Positions 1 to 9,147 of a stretch of DNA of 20,256 nucleotides are shown here, in pieces. The position numbers were made by a program, and so were the translations under genes. The notes below the pieces were generated by a model that saw nothing but the letters and a program-made list of their open reading frames with translations, had not been told where the DNA came from and ran no database searches. Within the stretch, counting starts at the first letter, position 1. The number at the start of each line of letters is the position of its first letter. Origin of the DNA: Nemertoderma westbladi (lineage: Eukaryota > Xenacoelomorpha > Nemertodermatida > Nemertodermatidae); contig JAUCBJ010005354.1 in the NCBI GenBank assembly GCA_032718475.1, positions 1 through 20,256 of the forward strand, in the 5' to 3' direction.

Positions 1-395
1 AAACATTAAACAAAGGATCGTAACGGATAGCCTACTAGCAGACTAGTGCAGTAGGCCTACACAGTAGTGACTGCACTGCAGCCTATCCTAACTGCTAACA
101 AATGCGTTTAATCTGTAGTCGAAGTTATTCAGCGGTTGCAACCCGTACCGCGAATTCTAATTAGTTGCCTGTGCTGGTATTGCATGATTTTTTGCTTGCA
201 GCTGATGGTTTGTTGCTGTTTATTCATCCATCGTCCCATTCAGTAATTAACAACTATGCCGTAAAATGGTTGTCAAACATAACAACTAGGGCCCTATATA
301 AATTTAATTTATCACATAGTTGGATTGTGACACGACGTAAAATATTAATATAGGCTAATAGTAGTCGCATATAAAGGGAAGGATTTTATCAACGG
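1..395. other. Unassigned sequence left of the 40-bp satellite
   Basis: No gene is supported here. A short open frame at 165-353 starts at GTG, has no family resemblance and is of chance length. The segment is rich in TAGGCCTA-like words (for example near 49-60) that recur across the window. It joins the 40-bp satellite at about 396. Confidence 0.5.
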
Positions 396-1640
396 TACGG
401 ATTTACCATAGAGCCGGCCTATTGGCGGATCGTTAAACGGATTTACCATAGAGCCGGCCTATCAGCGGATCGTTAAACGGATTTACCATAGAGCCGGCCT
501 ATCGGCGGATCGTTAAACGGATTTACCATAGAGCCGGCCTATTGGCGGATCGTTAAACGGATTTACCATAGAGCCGGCCTATCAGCGGATCGTTAAACGG
601 ATTTACCATAGAGCCGGCCTATCGGCGGATCGTTAAACGGATTTACCATAGAGCCGGCCTATTGGCGGATCGTTAAACGGATTTACCATAGAGCCGGCCT
701 ATTGGCGGATCGTTAAACGGATTTACCATAGAGCCGGCCTATTGGCGGATCGTTAAACGGATTTACCATAGAGCCGGCCTATTGGCGGATCGTTAGACGG
801 ATTTACCATAGAGCCGGCCTATTGGCGGATCGTTAAACGGATTTACCATAGAGCCGGCCTATTGGCGGATCGTTAAACGGATTTACCATAGAGCCGGCCT
901 ATAGGCGGATCGTTAAACGGATTTACAATAGACCCGGCCTATCGGCGGATCGTTAAACGGATTTACCATAGAGCCGGCCTATCGGCGGATCGTTAAATGG
1001 ATTTACCATAGAGCCGGCCTATCGGCGGATCGTTAAACGGATTTACCATAGAGCCGGCCTATCGGCGGATCGTTAAACGGATTTACCATAGAGCCGGCCT
1101 ATTGGCGGATCGTTAAACGGATTTACCATAGAGCCGGCCTATTGGCGGATCGTTAAACGGATTTACCATAGAGCCGGCCTATTGGCGGATCGTTAAACGG
1201 ATTTACCATAGAGCCGGCCTATTGGCGGATCGTTAAACGGATCGGCCTATTGGCGGATCATTAAACGGCTTTACCATAGAGCCGGCCTATAGGCGGATCG
1301 TTAAACGGATTTACCATAGAGCCGGCCTATCGGCGGATCGTTAAACGGATTTACCATAGAGCCGGCCTATCGGCGGATCGTTAAACGGATTTACCATAGA
1401 GCCGGCCTATTGGCGGATCGTTAAACGGATTTACCATAGAGCCGGCCTATCGGCGGATCGTTAAACGGATTTACCATAGAGCCGGCCTATTGGCGGATCG
1501 TTAAACGGATTTACCATAGAGCCAGCCTATCGGCGGATCGTTAAACGGATTTACCATAGAGCCGGCCTATCGGCGGATCATTAAACGGCTTTACCATAGA
1601 GCCGGCCTATCGGCGGATCATTAAACGACTTTACCATCTT
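396..1640. repeat. 40-bp tandem satellite, about 31 copies
   Basis: Head-to-tail copies of a 40-bp unit read as CGGATTTACCATAGAGCCGG followed by CCTATTGGCGGATCGTTAAA. Copies are nearly identical. The main variable site is the TATTGG / TATCGG / TATCAG / TATAGG word. One shortened copy near 1230-1262 resets the phase, and the last copies decay at about 1620-1660. The first six copies show a 120-bp three-unit pattern (TTGG, TCAG, TCGG) repeated twice at 421-660. There are no spacers between units and no open frame, because 40 is not a multiple of three. Confidence 0.97.
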
Positions 1641-2056
1641 TATTACCATTACCGGATCGTTAATTTATATAGGACCATATTTTGTGGGTTTCAGACAGCA
1701 GTAAAGGCCCCACCCCACCCGCGCAGTGTGGGCGGATCAGACAATCTATTTCGCAATGTTCACATCGATCCTCTTCGGCTTCTAACTCAGACAGGCAGAC
1801 TAGCCGGTAACGAGTCAGTTGCAATGGTAACCGATGCTGCGTCTGGTCGTCATGGGAACAAAACGGATTTGATGGGATCGGGTAAACATTCCGTGGCGAA
1901 GAAGAGAGACCGACGGAAACTGAAACATGATTTATTTATACAGAGTAGGTTTGCCATTATTCTTAGGGCCTATTTCCATAAATTCCGTCATATTTCCAAC
2001 CCATTAATTCGATTGGGTTTATTTATGTTTTTCAATCACAGATATTTACTTTTTTT
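1641..2056. other. Unassigned sequence between the satellite and the LINE insertion
   Basis: It contains decayed satellite words up to about 1665, then unique sequence. A C-rich stretch with a GGGCGG word lies at about 1708-1735. The open frame at 1728-2105 starts at GTG, runs into the repeated flank at 2057 and resembles no family known to me, so no gene is called. Confidence 0.5.
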
Positions 2057-2138
2057 GTCTTACAGTAGACTACCCAGTTGTTATGGTCTTCATTCAGTAG
2101 ACTAATTAACATAAAGTAATCTCGATCCTCAGATTATT
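2057..2138 (+). repeat. 82-bp direct repeat, left copy (target-site duplication candidate)
   Basis: It starts GTCTTACAGTAGAC and ends CCTCAGATTATT. It is identical over all 82 bases to 2950-3031. The two copies flank the LINE fragment exactly: identity stops at one base on each side (T/A before, A/G after). The simplest reading is an unusually long target-site duplication from the LINE insertion. Confidence 0.9.
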
Positions 2139-2949
2139 AGATTAGATTAGTACTCTCAGAATCATTAGAGGGAGCCCAACGGCTCCTCAGCTCATTAGAA
2201 CATGCTGCTTCTAGTGTTGGTCTTTTTATTAACTCCAGAAAGACCAAAATTCTGACAGTTAACTTTGAAAGTCCTCAGCAAGTCTCTGATCGGATGAGCA
2301 TAAGCTCAAAGGATGGTATGCTTGAGCATGTGGACGACTTCTGTTACCTGGGATCATGGATCCGGAAGTCAGGTGAGGACCTTCGAATACGTAAGGGAAA
2401 GGCATGGGCAGCCTTGAATAGGCTTTCCAGGATTTGGAAGTCACCGAGAATTAATCGGAAACTTAAGGTCCGATTATTTAGAGCAGCAGTAGTTCCAGTA
2501 CTCCTCTATGGGAGTCCATGCTGGGCTCTAACTGCTGAGGACACCAAATCTCTGGATGGCACATTCACAAGAATGCTACGCCGGGTTCATTGTGTCAAGT
2601 ACAATGCACACATCTCCAACCAGACACTATATAACATTGGAGGTGTCTCATTGGTTCCCCCAAGCTTGACACTAGAACAAAATCGCCTCCGCTTTGCAGG
2701 ACATTGCTTTCGCCGTGAGGACCAGCCAGTGCATAATCTTGTACTTTGGCAGCCTCATGGCGTGAATAAGCATGGTGGACAGCCCATGACTTTCTTGAGA
2801 CGCATTCTAAAGGACACTGGCCTTGAAGATGCGGATGATCTAGCAAATGTCATGGGTGATAGGGAGTTGTGGCGGTGCAATTTTGTTGACAAGCCGGCAC
2901 AGCATTCTTAAAAATGCAGCTGCAATGCAGCATGCCGATCCTAGTAGTA
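2139..2949 (+). mobile_element. 5'-truncated LINE (non-LTR retrotransposon) insertion
   Basis: The 811-bp insert lies between the two 82-bp direct repeats. Its left edge is a short ATTAG-repeat stretch (2135-2151) followed by RT coding sequence that begins downstream of the catalytic YADD box, so the 5' part is missing. Its right edge is a short 3' UTR ending in CTAGTAGTAG, a simple trinucleotide tail of the kind many non-LTR elements carry instead of poly(A). 5' truncation, an intact 3' end and flanking direct repeats together indicate target-primed reverse transcription. Confidence 0.85.
2168..2911 (+). pseudogene. C-terminal half of a LINE reverse transcriptase (endonuclease-reverse transcriptase type)
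   Basis: One frame is open from 2168 to the TAA at 2909-2911, about 247 codons, and it has no start of its own because the 5' end is truncated. The residues begin at the RT palm just after the catalytic box. GLFINSRKTKIL matches RT motif D and VDDFCYLGSWI matches motif E. The thumb and tail follow, with LLYGSPCWAL and NRLRFAGHCFRRED, words typical of endonuclease-reverse transcriptase LINE proteins seen in many invertebrates. The fingers, motifs A-C and the N-terminal endonuclease are absent, so it cannot encode an active enzyme. The surviving frame has no stops or frameshifts, which suggests a fairly recent insertion. The clade (RTE, CR1 or similar) cannot be fixed by eye. Confidence 0.88.
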
Positions 2950-3031
2950 GTCTTACAGTAGACTACCCAGTTGTTATGGTCTTCATTCAGTAGACTAATT
3001 AACATAAAGTAATCTCGATCCTCAGATTATT
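2950..3031 (+). repeat. 82-bp direct repeat, right copy
   Basis: Base-for-base identical to 2057-2138, at an offset of 893 bp. It immediately follows the TAG-repeat tail of the LINE insert. Confidence 0.9.
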
Positions 3032-3393
3032 GATTTTATTCCTACAGTCCTAACCAACCCCTAAGCCAAAGAATCCCACTATTCTAAAAAATTCCACTCT
3101 CTTTATATTGTTTTATTTTATTTCCTTGTTGTTTATTTTTCATTAATTTACCCGCCGGCAAACATTTTTTACTCTTAAAAATTTCCCTTCAAGCTCTTTT
3201 AACTAAGAATACAACTATATACCGGTAATTCATTTTGACGCTGGAGCGTTTAGAACCAAAAATAATATTTTTTAACTTAAAATTTTACTTCTTGTTGCTT
3301 TCTTTTCTTCTTTCTGTTTTGGGTTAAACATCATCGATTTGTTGGAGAATAAACATTTTAAATTGAAATTAGAAATAGAAGGCGCAAAACGAG
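3032..3393. other. AT-rich spacer before the 36-bp satellite
   Basis: T-rich, low-complexity sequence. No ORF, RNA gene or clear repeat was seen. Confidence 0.5.
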
Positions 3394-6300
3394 GGATAGG
3401 AGTAGCACCCACCCCGACCTTCGGGTAGCAGATAGATAGGAGTAGCGCCCTCCCCTACCTTCGGGTAGCAGATAGGAGTAGCGCCCACCCATGTCCCCTA
3501 CATTCGGGTAGCAGATAGGAGTAGCGCCCACCCTGACCTTCGGGTAGCAGATAGGAGTAGCGCCCACCCCTACCTTTGGGTAGCAGATAGGAGTAGCGCC
3601 CACCCCTACCTTCGGGTAGCAGATAGGAGTAGCGTCCACCCCTACCTTCGGGTAGCAGATAGGAGTAGCGCACACCCCTACCTTCGGGTAGCAGATAGGA
3701 GTAGCGCCCACCCATGTCCCCTACATTCGGGTAGCAGATAGGAGTAGCGCCCACCCCTATCTTCGGGTAGCAGATAGGAGTAGCGCCCACCCCGACCTTC
3801 AGGTAGCAGATAGGAGTAGCGCCCACCCCTACCGTCGGGTAGCAGATAGTAGCGCACACCCCTACCTTCAGGTAGCAGATAGGAGTAGCGCCCACCCCTA
3901 CCTTCGGGTAGCAGATAGGAGTAGTGCCCACCCCTACACTCGGGTAGCAGATAGGAGTAGCGGCCACCCCTACCTTCGGGTAGCAGATAGGAGTAGCGTC
4001 CACCCCTACCTTTGGGTAGCAGATAGGAGTAGCGCCCACCCCGACCTTCGGGTAGCAGATAGGAGTAGCGCCCACCCCTACCTTCGGGTAGCAGATAGGA
4101 GTAGCATCCACCCCGACCTTCGGGTAGCCGATAGGAGTAGCGCCCACCCCTACCTTCGGGTAGCAGATAGAAGCGCCCACCCCTACCCTCGGGTAGCAGA
4201 TAGGAGAAGCGCCCACCCCTACCTTCGGGTAGCAGATAGGAGTAGCGCCCACCCCTACACTCGGGTAGCAGATAGGAGTAGCGGCCACCCCTACTTTCGG
4301 GTAGCAGATAGGAGTAGCGCCCACCCCGACCTTCGGGTAGCAGATAGGAGTAGCGCCCACCCCTACACTCGGGTTGCAGATAGGAGTAGTGGCCACCCCT
4401 ACCTTCGGGTAGCAGATAGGAGTAGCGCCCACCCCTACCTTCGGGTAGCAGATAGGAGTAGTGCCCACCCCGACCTTCGGGTAGCAGATAGAAGTAGCGC
4501 CCACCCCTACCTTCGGGTAGCAGATAGGAGTAGCGCCCACCCCGACCTTCGGGTAGCAGATAGGAGTAGCGCCCACCCCTACCTTCGGGTAGCAGATAGG
4601 AGTAGCACCCACCCCTACCTTCGGGTAGCAGATAGAAGCGCCCACCCCTACCCTCGGGTAGCAGATAGGAGAAGCGCCCACCCCTACCTTCGGGTAGCAG
4701 ATAGGAGTAGCGCCCACCCCTACACTCGGGTAGCAGATAGGAGTAGCGGCCACCCCTACCTTCGGGTAGCAGATAGGAGTAGCGCCCACCCCGACCTTCG
4801 GGTAGCAGATAGGAGTAGCGCCCACCCCTACACTCGGGTAGCAGATAGGAGTAGCGGCCACCCCTACCTTCGGGTAGCAGATAGGAGTAGCGCCCACCCC
4901 GACCTTCGGGTAGCAGATAGGAGTAGCGCCCACCCCTACCTTCGGGTAGCAGATAGGAGTAGCGCCCACCCCTACCTTCGGGTAGCAGATAGAAGCGCCC
5001 ACCCCTACCCTCGGGTAGCAGATAGGAGAAGCGCCCACCCCTACCCTCGGGTAGCAGATAGGAGAAGCGCCCACCCCTACCTTCGGGTAGCAGATAGGAG
5101 TAGCGCCCATTCCTATCCTCGGGTAGCAGATAGGAGTAGCACCCACCCTTACCTTCGGGTAGCAGATAGGAGTAGCGCCCATCCCGACCCTCGCGTAGCA
5201 GATAGGAGTAGCACGGCCACCCTTACCTTCGGGTAGCAGATAGGAGTAGCGCCCACCCCGACCTTCGGGTAGCAGATAGGAGTAGCGCCCACCCCTACAC
5301 TCGGGTAGCAGATAGGTGTAGCGGCCACCCCTACCTTCGGGTAGCAGATAGGAGTAGCGCCCACCCCGACCTTCGGGTAGCAGATAGGAGTAGCGCCCAC
5401 CCCTACCTTCGGGTAGCAGATAGGAGTAGCGCCCACCCCTACCTTCGGGTAGCAGATAGAAGCGCCCACCCCTACCCTCGGGTAGCAGATAGGAGAAGCG
5501 CCCACCCCTACCCTCGGGTAGCAGATAGGAGAAGCGCCCACCCCTACCTTCGGGTAGCAGATAGGAGTAGCGCCCATTCCTACCCTCGGGTAGCAGATAG
5601 GAGTAGCACCCACCCTTACCTTCGGGTAGCAGATAGGAGTAGCGCCCATCCTGACCTTCGGGTAGTAGATAGGAGAAGCGCCCACCCCTACCCTCGCGTA
5701 GCAGATAGGAGTAGCACGGCCACCCTTACCTTCGGGTAGCAGATATGAGTAGCGCACACCCCGACCTTCGGGTAGCAGATATGAGTAGCGCCCACCCCTA
5801 CCCTCGGGTAGCAGATAGGAGTAGCGCCCACCCTTACCTTCGGGTAGCAGATAAGAGTAGCGCCCAGCGCCCACCCATGTCCCCTATCTTCGGGTAGCAG
5901 ATATGAGTAGCGCCCACCCCGACCTTCGGGTAGCAGATAGGAGTAGCGCCCACCCTTACCTTCGGGTAGCAGATAGGAGTAGCGCCCAGCACCCACCCAT
6001 GTCCCCTATCTTCGGGTAGCAGATATGAGTAGCGCCCACCCCGACCTTCGGGTAGCAGATAGGAGTAGCACCCACCCTTACCTTCGGGTAGCAGATAGGA
6101 GTAGCGCCCACCCCTACCCTCGGGTAGCAGGTAGGAGTAGCGCCCATCCCGACCTTCGGGTAGTAGATAGGAGAAGCGCCCACCCCTACCATCGCGTAGC
6201 AGATAGGAGTAGCACCCACCCTTACCTTCGGGTAGCAGATATGAGTAGCGCCCACCCCGACCTTCGGGTAGCAGATATGAGTAGCGCCCACCCCTACCCT

Positions 6301-6751
6301 TGGGTAGCAGATAGGAGTAGCGCCCACCCTTACCTTCGGGTAGCAGATAAGAGTAGCGCCCACCCCGACCTTCGGGTAGCAGATAGAAGTAGCGCCCACC
6401 CCTACCTTCGGGTAGCAGATAGGAGTAGTGGCCACCCCTACCTTCGGGTAGCAGATAGGAGTAGCGCCCACCCCTACCTTCGGGTAGCAGATAGGAGTAG
6501 TGCCCACCCCGACCTTCGGGTAGCAGATAGAAGTAGCGCCCACCCCTACCTTCGGGTAGCAGATAGGAGTAGCGCCCACCCCGACCTTCGGGTAGCAGAT
6601 AGGAGTAGCGCCCACCCCTACCTTCGGGTAGCAGATAGGAGTAGCACCCACCCCTACCTTCGGGTAGCAGATAGAAGCGCCCACCCCTACCCTCGGGTAG
6701 CAGATAGGAGAAGCGCCCACCCCTACCTTCGGGTAGCAGATAGGAGTAGCG
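3394..6751. repeat. 36-bp tandem satellite, about 93 copies, with higher-order structure
   Basis: Consensus unit is GGTAGCAGATAGGAGTAGCG followed by CCCACCCCTACCTTCG. Each consensus unit junction forms the inverted repeat CTACC-TTCG-GGTAG. Common variants are CCGACC for CTACC, CTACACTCG, GTAGCGGCC, and 33-bp units lacking three bases (GATAGAAGCG at about 4169, 4634, 4991, 5458 and 6673). Longer variants carry CCCATGTCCCCTA (about 3491, 3710, 5874, 5997). The unit length is divisible by three, so long frames are open on both strands (12-residue repeats); this is expected from the arithmetic and is not evidence of coding. The array ends inside a unit at 6751. Confidence 0.97.
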
Positions 6752-7368
6752 GATTCAACGTGTGACCCGCTGTAGAGAAATATCTCAGTTCACAGTTTGA
6801 CGTGATACGAAACGATATCATATTTCGGCCTGGTATACAATAATATTTATTTATTTTGTCCACTTCCCGTTATTCGGAGGAATTTAATTTACTAATTTAG
6901 TTTGTGCGGCTGTATCGCCAGAATGCGAGTCGCGCCGTTTCTGCCTATCCGTTTCTTCCATAGATCGCTTTTGTACTCCATTAAGAAGGGTGTTTGCTAG
7001 GATACGGCAAGCAGCAATTTGTGGCAGTGGGGAGATACCGTAATAGACCGCAATCATGTGCACTACTTGAGTTAGTTGTTTGTAGCACTGTATAGTTCCA
7101 TTAGGTAAAGCATCCACCCACGCAGCCGACACCCTGGTCCATCATAAGAGGTGATGAGGCATGAGGAGCAAGTTGTAATCCACCACGAGTTAGGGCTTGG
7201 GTAAATAAATATATTATCCTCCTCTAAAATATCACATGTGATGTCTAACTCTGGGATTACCTTTACCAGGGCAGGAATCCTGCAACGTAAGTTGCTTCTT
7301 TGACAAAAGTGAAAGCTGCATATTCGTCGTTATGGAATAGGAAAAGCAATAGGCTACTTGAAGGGAGG
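6752..7368. other. Spacer between the satellite and the DNA transposon
   Basis: Mostly unique, moderately AT-rich sequence holding only the weak minus-strand ORF described separately. No RNA gene or repeat was recognised. It may include the outer left end of the DNA transposon, whose exact boundary I cannot fix. Confidence 0.4.
6884..7132 (-). CDS. Doubtful short ORF, possible exon fragment
   Basis: An 82-codon frame on the minus strand that begins at GTG, with an in-frame TGA a few codons upstream; the first ATG is internal. The peptide contains QLTQVVHMIAVYYGISPLPQ and looks less like random translation than most frames here. A polypyrimidine stretch ending in CAG precedes it on the minus strand (about 7133-7160), which would suit a splice acceptor. 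I do not recognise the family. It may be an exon or a transposon remnant, or it may be chance. Confidence 0.18.
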   Translation of the reverse strand: MSAAWVDALPNGTIQCYKQLTQVVHMIAVYYGISPLPQIAACRILANTLLNGVQKRSMEETDRQKRRDSHSGDTAAQTKLVN

Positions 7369-7413
7369 TTTCTGATTGGTTGAAAAAATGGAAAAACTAA
7401 ATTATACAGTCTG
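7369..7413 (-). repeat. Left (sub)terminal inverted repeat of the DNA transposon
   Basis: The reverse complement matches 9285-9328 in two blocks of 19 and 18 perfect bases. It matches the 41-43-bp units at 9311-9662 even better: about 31 of 34 positions from ATTTAG to CAGAAA. Confidence 0.85.
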
Positions 7414-7527
7414 CATGTAGGCCGGTTGTACTTACAGTGAACAGTGGTAGTTCTGTATCTGGTCGTACTGTAGTACCGGTATTATATTAAGCTGTTAAGC
7501 AGTACCCTAAAGGTCTGACGACTTAAC

Positions 7528-7643
7528 GGTTGAACCAAGGACTGCTATACTACAGGACTGGCACACTGAATATCCAGACCCCGCTAGCGGGGTCTGGATA
7601 TTCAGTGTGCCAGTCCTGTAGTATAGCAGTCCTTGGGTTGAAC
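7528..7643. mobile_element. 100-bp perfectly palindromic MITE with 8-bp target duplication (hAT-like)
   Basis: 7536-7585 and 7586-7635 are exact reverse complements over 50 bases with no spacer; the centre is CCGCT/AGCGG. The palindrome is flanked by the 8-bp direct repeat GGTTGAAC (7528-7535 and 7636-7643). The element begins CAAGG and ends CCTTG. The hAT superfamily makes 8-bp duplications and has YARNG-type termini, and CAAGG fits that. It carries no coding capacity. It lies inside the left arm of the surrounding DNA transposon, so it inserted later. A fold-back assembly artefact is the main alternative, but such an artefact would not produce flanking 8-bp direct repeats. Confidence 0.8.
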
Positions 7644-7900
7644 TGAACATGGAACAGGTACCTGTACAGTAGTTAGTTAGTACCGCAGTACCGGCTGACC
7701 GCTACCGACAAGCTGACAAGGCAACCCAGAAACCGGCATACCGGGTGCCGCTGGAAGTATAGGCCTACATGCCGGATAGCGGATGCCGCACCGCGTTCAA
7801 CTACATTCGCGTTACTACGGGATAGGCCTTTTCCGTTGAGCTAACATTACAGCATTGGGCTACATTTAATTTTTACTGTTTTCATATATTAGCCTACTAA
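7644..7900. promoter_or_regulatory. Presumed 5' region of the plus-strand transposon gene
   Basis: 257 bp between the palindrome and the ATG at 7901, rich in GTACCGGTAC-like and AGGCCTAC words. No TATA box is certain. It is called only because it precedes an ORF with a good start context. Confidence 0.2.
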
Positions 7901-8509
7901 ATGGAAGGGGGGCCTGATGATCAGGAGAAACGCCGGCTTTTAACAGACTTAAGGAGGGATACCTATCTCCGTGTGGATGAAGTTTATCGCATATTTCATG
8001 ATTCTGCATCAGTTGATACTAATAGGTCTACCTCTACTGGTACATCACGCCTGACAGGTCATTTAAATGGTTCACACTCAAACCTATATATGGAAGCTGG
8101 GCAATTAACTCAGGGTACAATTAGTGACAATGCTAATAATCCTATTAGAATTTCACATAACCAGCGGAGTCTAAGTTCTGGTACACGGTGGTTGCAACAT
8201 TTCCGTCGAGATGTGCTATCTACTCGAAGGCCTATTTCTAGATCTGTAGGACGTCCGTTAGAGGCAATACGAACAATACATTTTACTTGTAGCATTGATA
8301 CTGGACGTGGTCATAAAGTTCTAAAACATCCTCTGGGGGGATCAAATAAACTTGGACTTAAACTCAGGGTGAACCAGACAATGCAGGAAGTTCGTGAAAG
8401 TTTAATTAATACCATTTTCTCTAGTGAAGGTGGGGAAAACAGGGCTCTAAATGTACTGAAGAAAGCTTGTAATAGAGATGACTATTTTTGTCACAAATAC
8501 GTTCGGTGA
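7901..8509 (+). CDS. Unknown transposon-borne protein, N-terminal part
   Basis: A 202-codon ORF from an ATG in good context (A at -3, G at +4). It opens with a charged stretch (EKRRLLTDLRRDTYLRVDEV), followed by a Ser/Thr/Asn-rich linker and then a more ordered segment with KHPLGGSNKLGLKL and MQEVRESLINTIFSSEGG. I do not recognise a catalytic motif or a named family. It ends within a 32-bp overlap with the next plus-strand frame (8478-8765), which continues with similar composition; the two are probably one gene broken by a frameshift, or joined by a small intron. Its position inside the inverted repeats, convergent with the integrase-like gene, suggests it is the element's second protein rather than a host gene. 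Confidence 0.5.
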   Translation: MEGGPDDQEKRRLLTDLRRDTYLRVDEVYRIFHDSASVDTNRSTSTGTSRLTGHLNGSHSNLYMEAGQLTQGTISDNANNPIRISHNQRSLSSGTRWLQHFRRDVLSTRRPISRSVGRPLEAIRTIHFTCSIDTGRGHKVLKHPLGGSNKLGLKLRVNQTMQEVRESLINTIFSSEGGENRALNVLKKACNRDDYFCHKYVR

Positions 8510-8765
8510 TAGTATCGAAAGCTTTGAGTCACTGGATAAGTTCTTAGAGAGTGGTAAAATAGTAGGGATTCCTACAATATCTCTTTTATGTAAGAAAAAA
8601 TCTTCTTTCACTACTACTACTACTACCATAGGCGTACCGGTACCGGTAGTGGATGATCCTGGAATCCGGTGTAATTGTGGTCGCACTGGTTCTGCTATAG
8701 AAGTGATCAATGGTAAATTTTTAGTTATGTCAAAGATATGCCCTTTGAAATATAAGTACGTCTGA
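8478..8765 (+). pseudogene. Unknown transposon-borne protein, C-terminal part in another frame
   Basis: A 95-codon frame overlapping the end of 7901-8509. It continues with SIESFESLDKFLESGKIVG, a Lys-Lys-Lys-Ser stretch, a threonine run encoded by a CTA/ACT microsatellite (8611-8626), and a CNCGRTGSAIEV segment with two cysteines. The first ATG is probably not a true start; the frame reads better as a continuation of the upstream protein after a frameshift near 8480-8505. Its last 41 bases overlap, tail to tail, the end of the minus-strand integrase fragment. One or both C-termini were therefore probably created by a deletion joining the two genes. Confidence 0.4.
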
Positions 8766-9147
8766 CCACTTTCCTACTAATCCTTTTCCTAACTGCATTC
8801 GGTTCTAATAAACGAACCAGTTGACCAACTAACTTTTTCGGTACATATAATTTATGATTTAACAATAATAACTTCTGCATTTGCCTATAACCAAGGCCAC
8901 TCGTGTTAATATCTTTACTTATTTCATCTATCATAGTAGATATAACAGTGGGGAACTGGAGAGGATTAAATCGCTTTATTAAGCCTAGTTTATTTAAATT
9001 TCTTCTAACAGTCCTAGAAGAAGTCACTGGGAATCCGTCATTACTAGAAAGGAGAGTACATATTTCTTTCTGCTGGTAACCCTTCCAAAAGTAATCCTCT
9101 AGTAACTTTACATACTGATCCGACCCTTCTGTAAGACTGGACGACAT
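8725..9147 (-). pseudogene. N-terminal fragment of IS3EU-like DDE integrase/transposase
   Basis: The frame is open to 9189 with an ATG there; the internal ATG at 9147 (MSSSLTEGSDQYVKLLEDYF) is the likelier start. The order of elements matches eukaryotic integrase-core transposases of the IS3EU/Ginger-like group: a helix-turn-helix-like segment (YFWKGYQQKEICTLL... SSRTVRRNLNKLGLIKR, about residues 14-62), a second helical segment with GLGYRQMQKLLLLNHKLYVP, and the basic stretch RKVVRRTYISKG. In intact relatives the RRTY...G stretch is followed at once by the WH(I/V)D segment that opens the DDE catalytic core. Here the frame diverges after SKG and stops at TAA, so the catalytic domain is missing. 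Breakage by internal deletion is the simplest explanation; an intron is possible. Confidence 0.65.

Noticed and set aside
165-353. 62-codon plus-strand ORF
   Set aside because: It starts at GTG and has chance length and composition.
1728-2105. 125-codon plus-strand ORF
   Set aside because: It starts at GTG, resembles no family, and its end lies in the 82-bp direct repeat, which also occurs after the LINE without this frame.
2595-2846. Minus-strand ORF over the LINE reverse transcriptase
   Set aside because: Antisense shadow of a clearly recognisable RT frame.
3455-5182. 575-codon minus-strand ORF with 12-residue repeats, and the 246-codon plus-strand ORF at 6025-6765, as repeat proteins
   Set aside because: A unit of 36 bp without stops is automatically open over the whole array, on either strand. 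Frames break at irregular units, and there is no start, promoter or flanking coding context.
396-6751. Regular direct repeats that might suggest CRISPR arrays
   Set aside because: The 36- and 40-bp units abut each other with no unique spacers and no cas genes, and the surroundings are eukaryotic. They are satellites.
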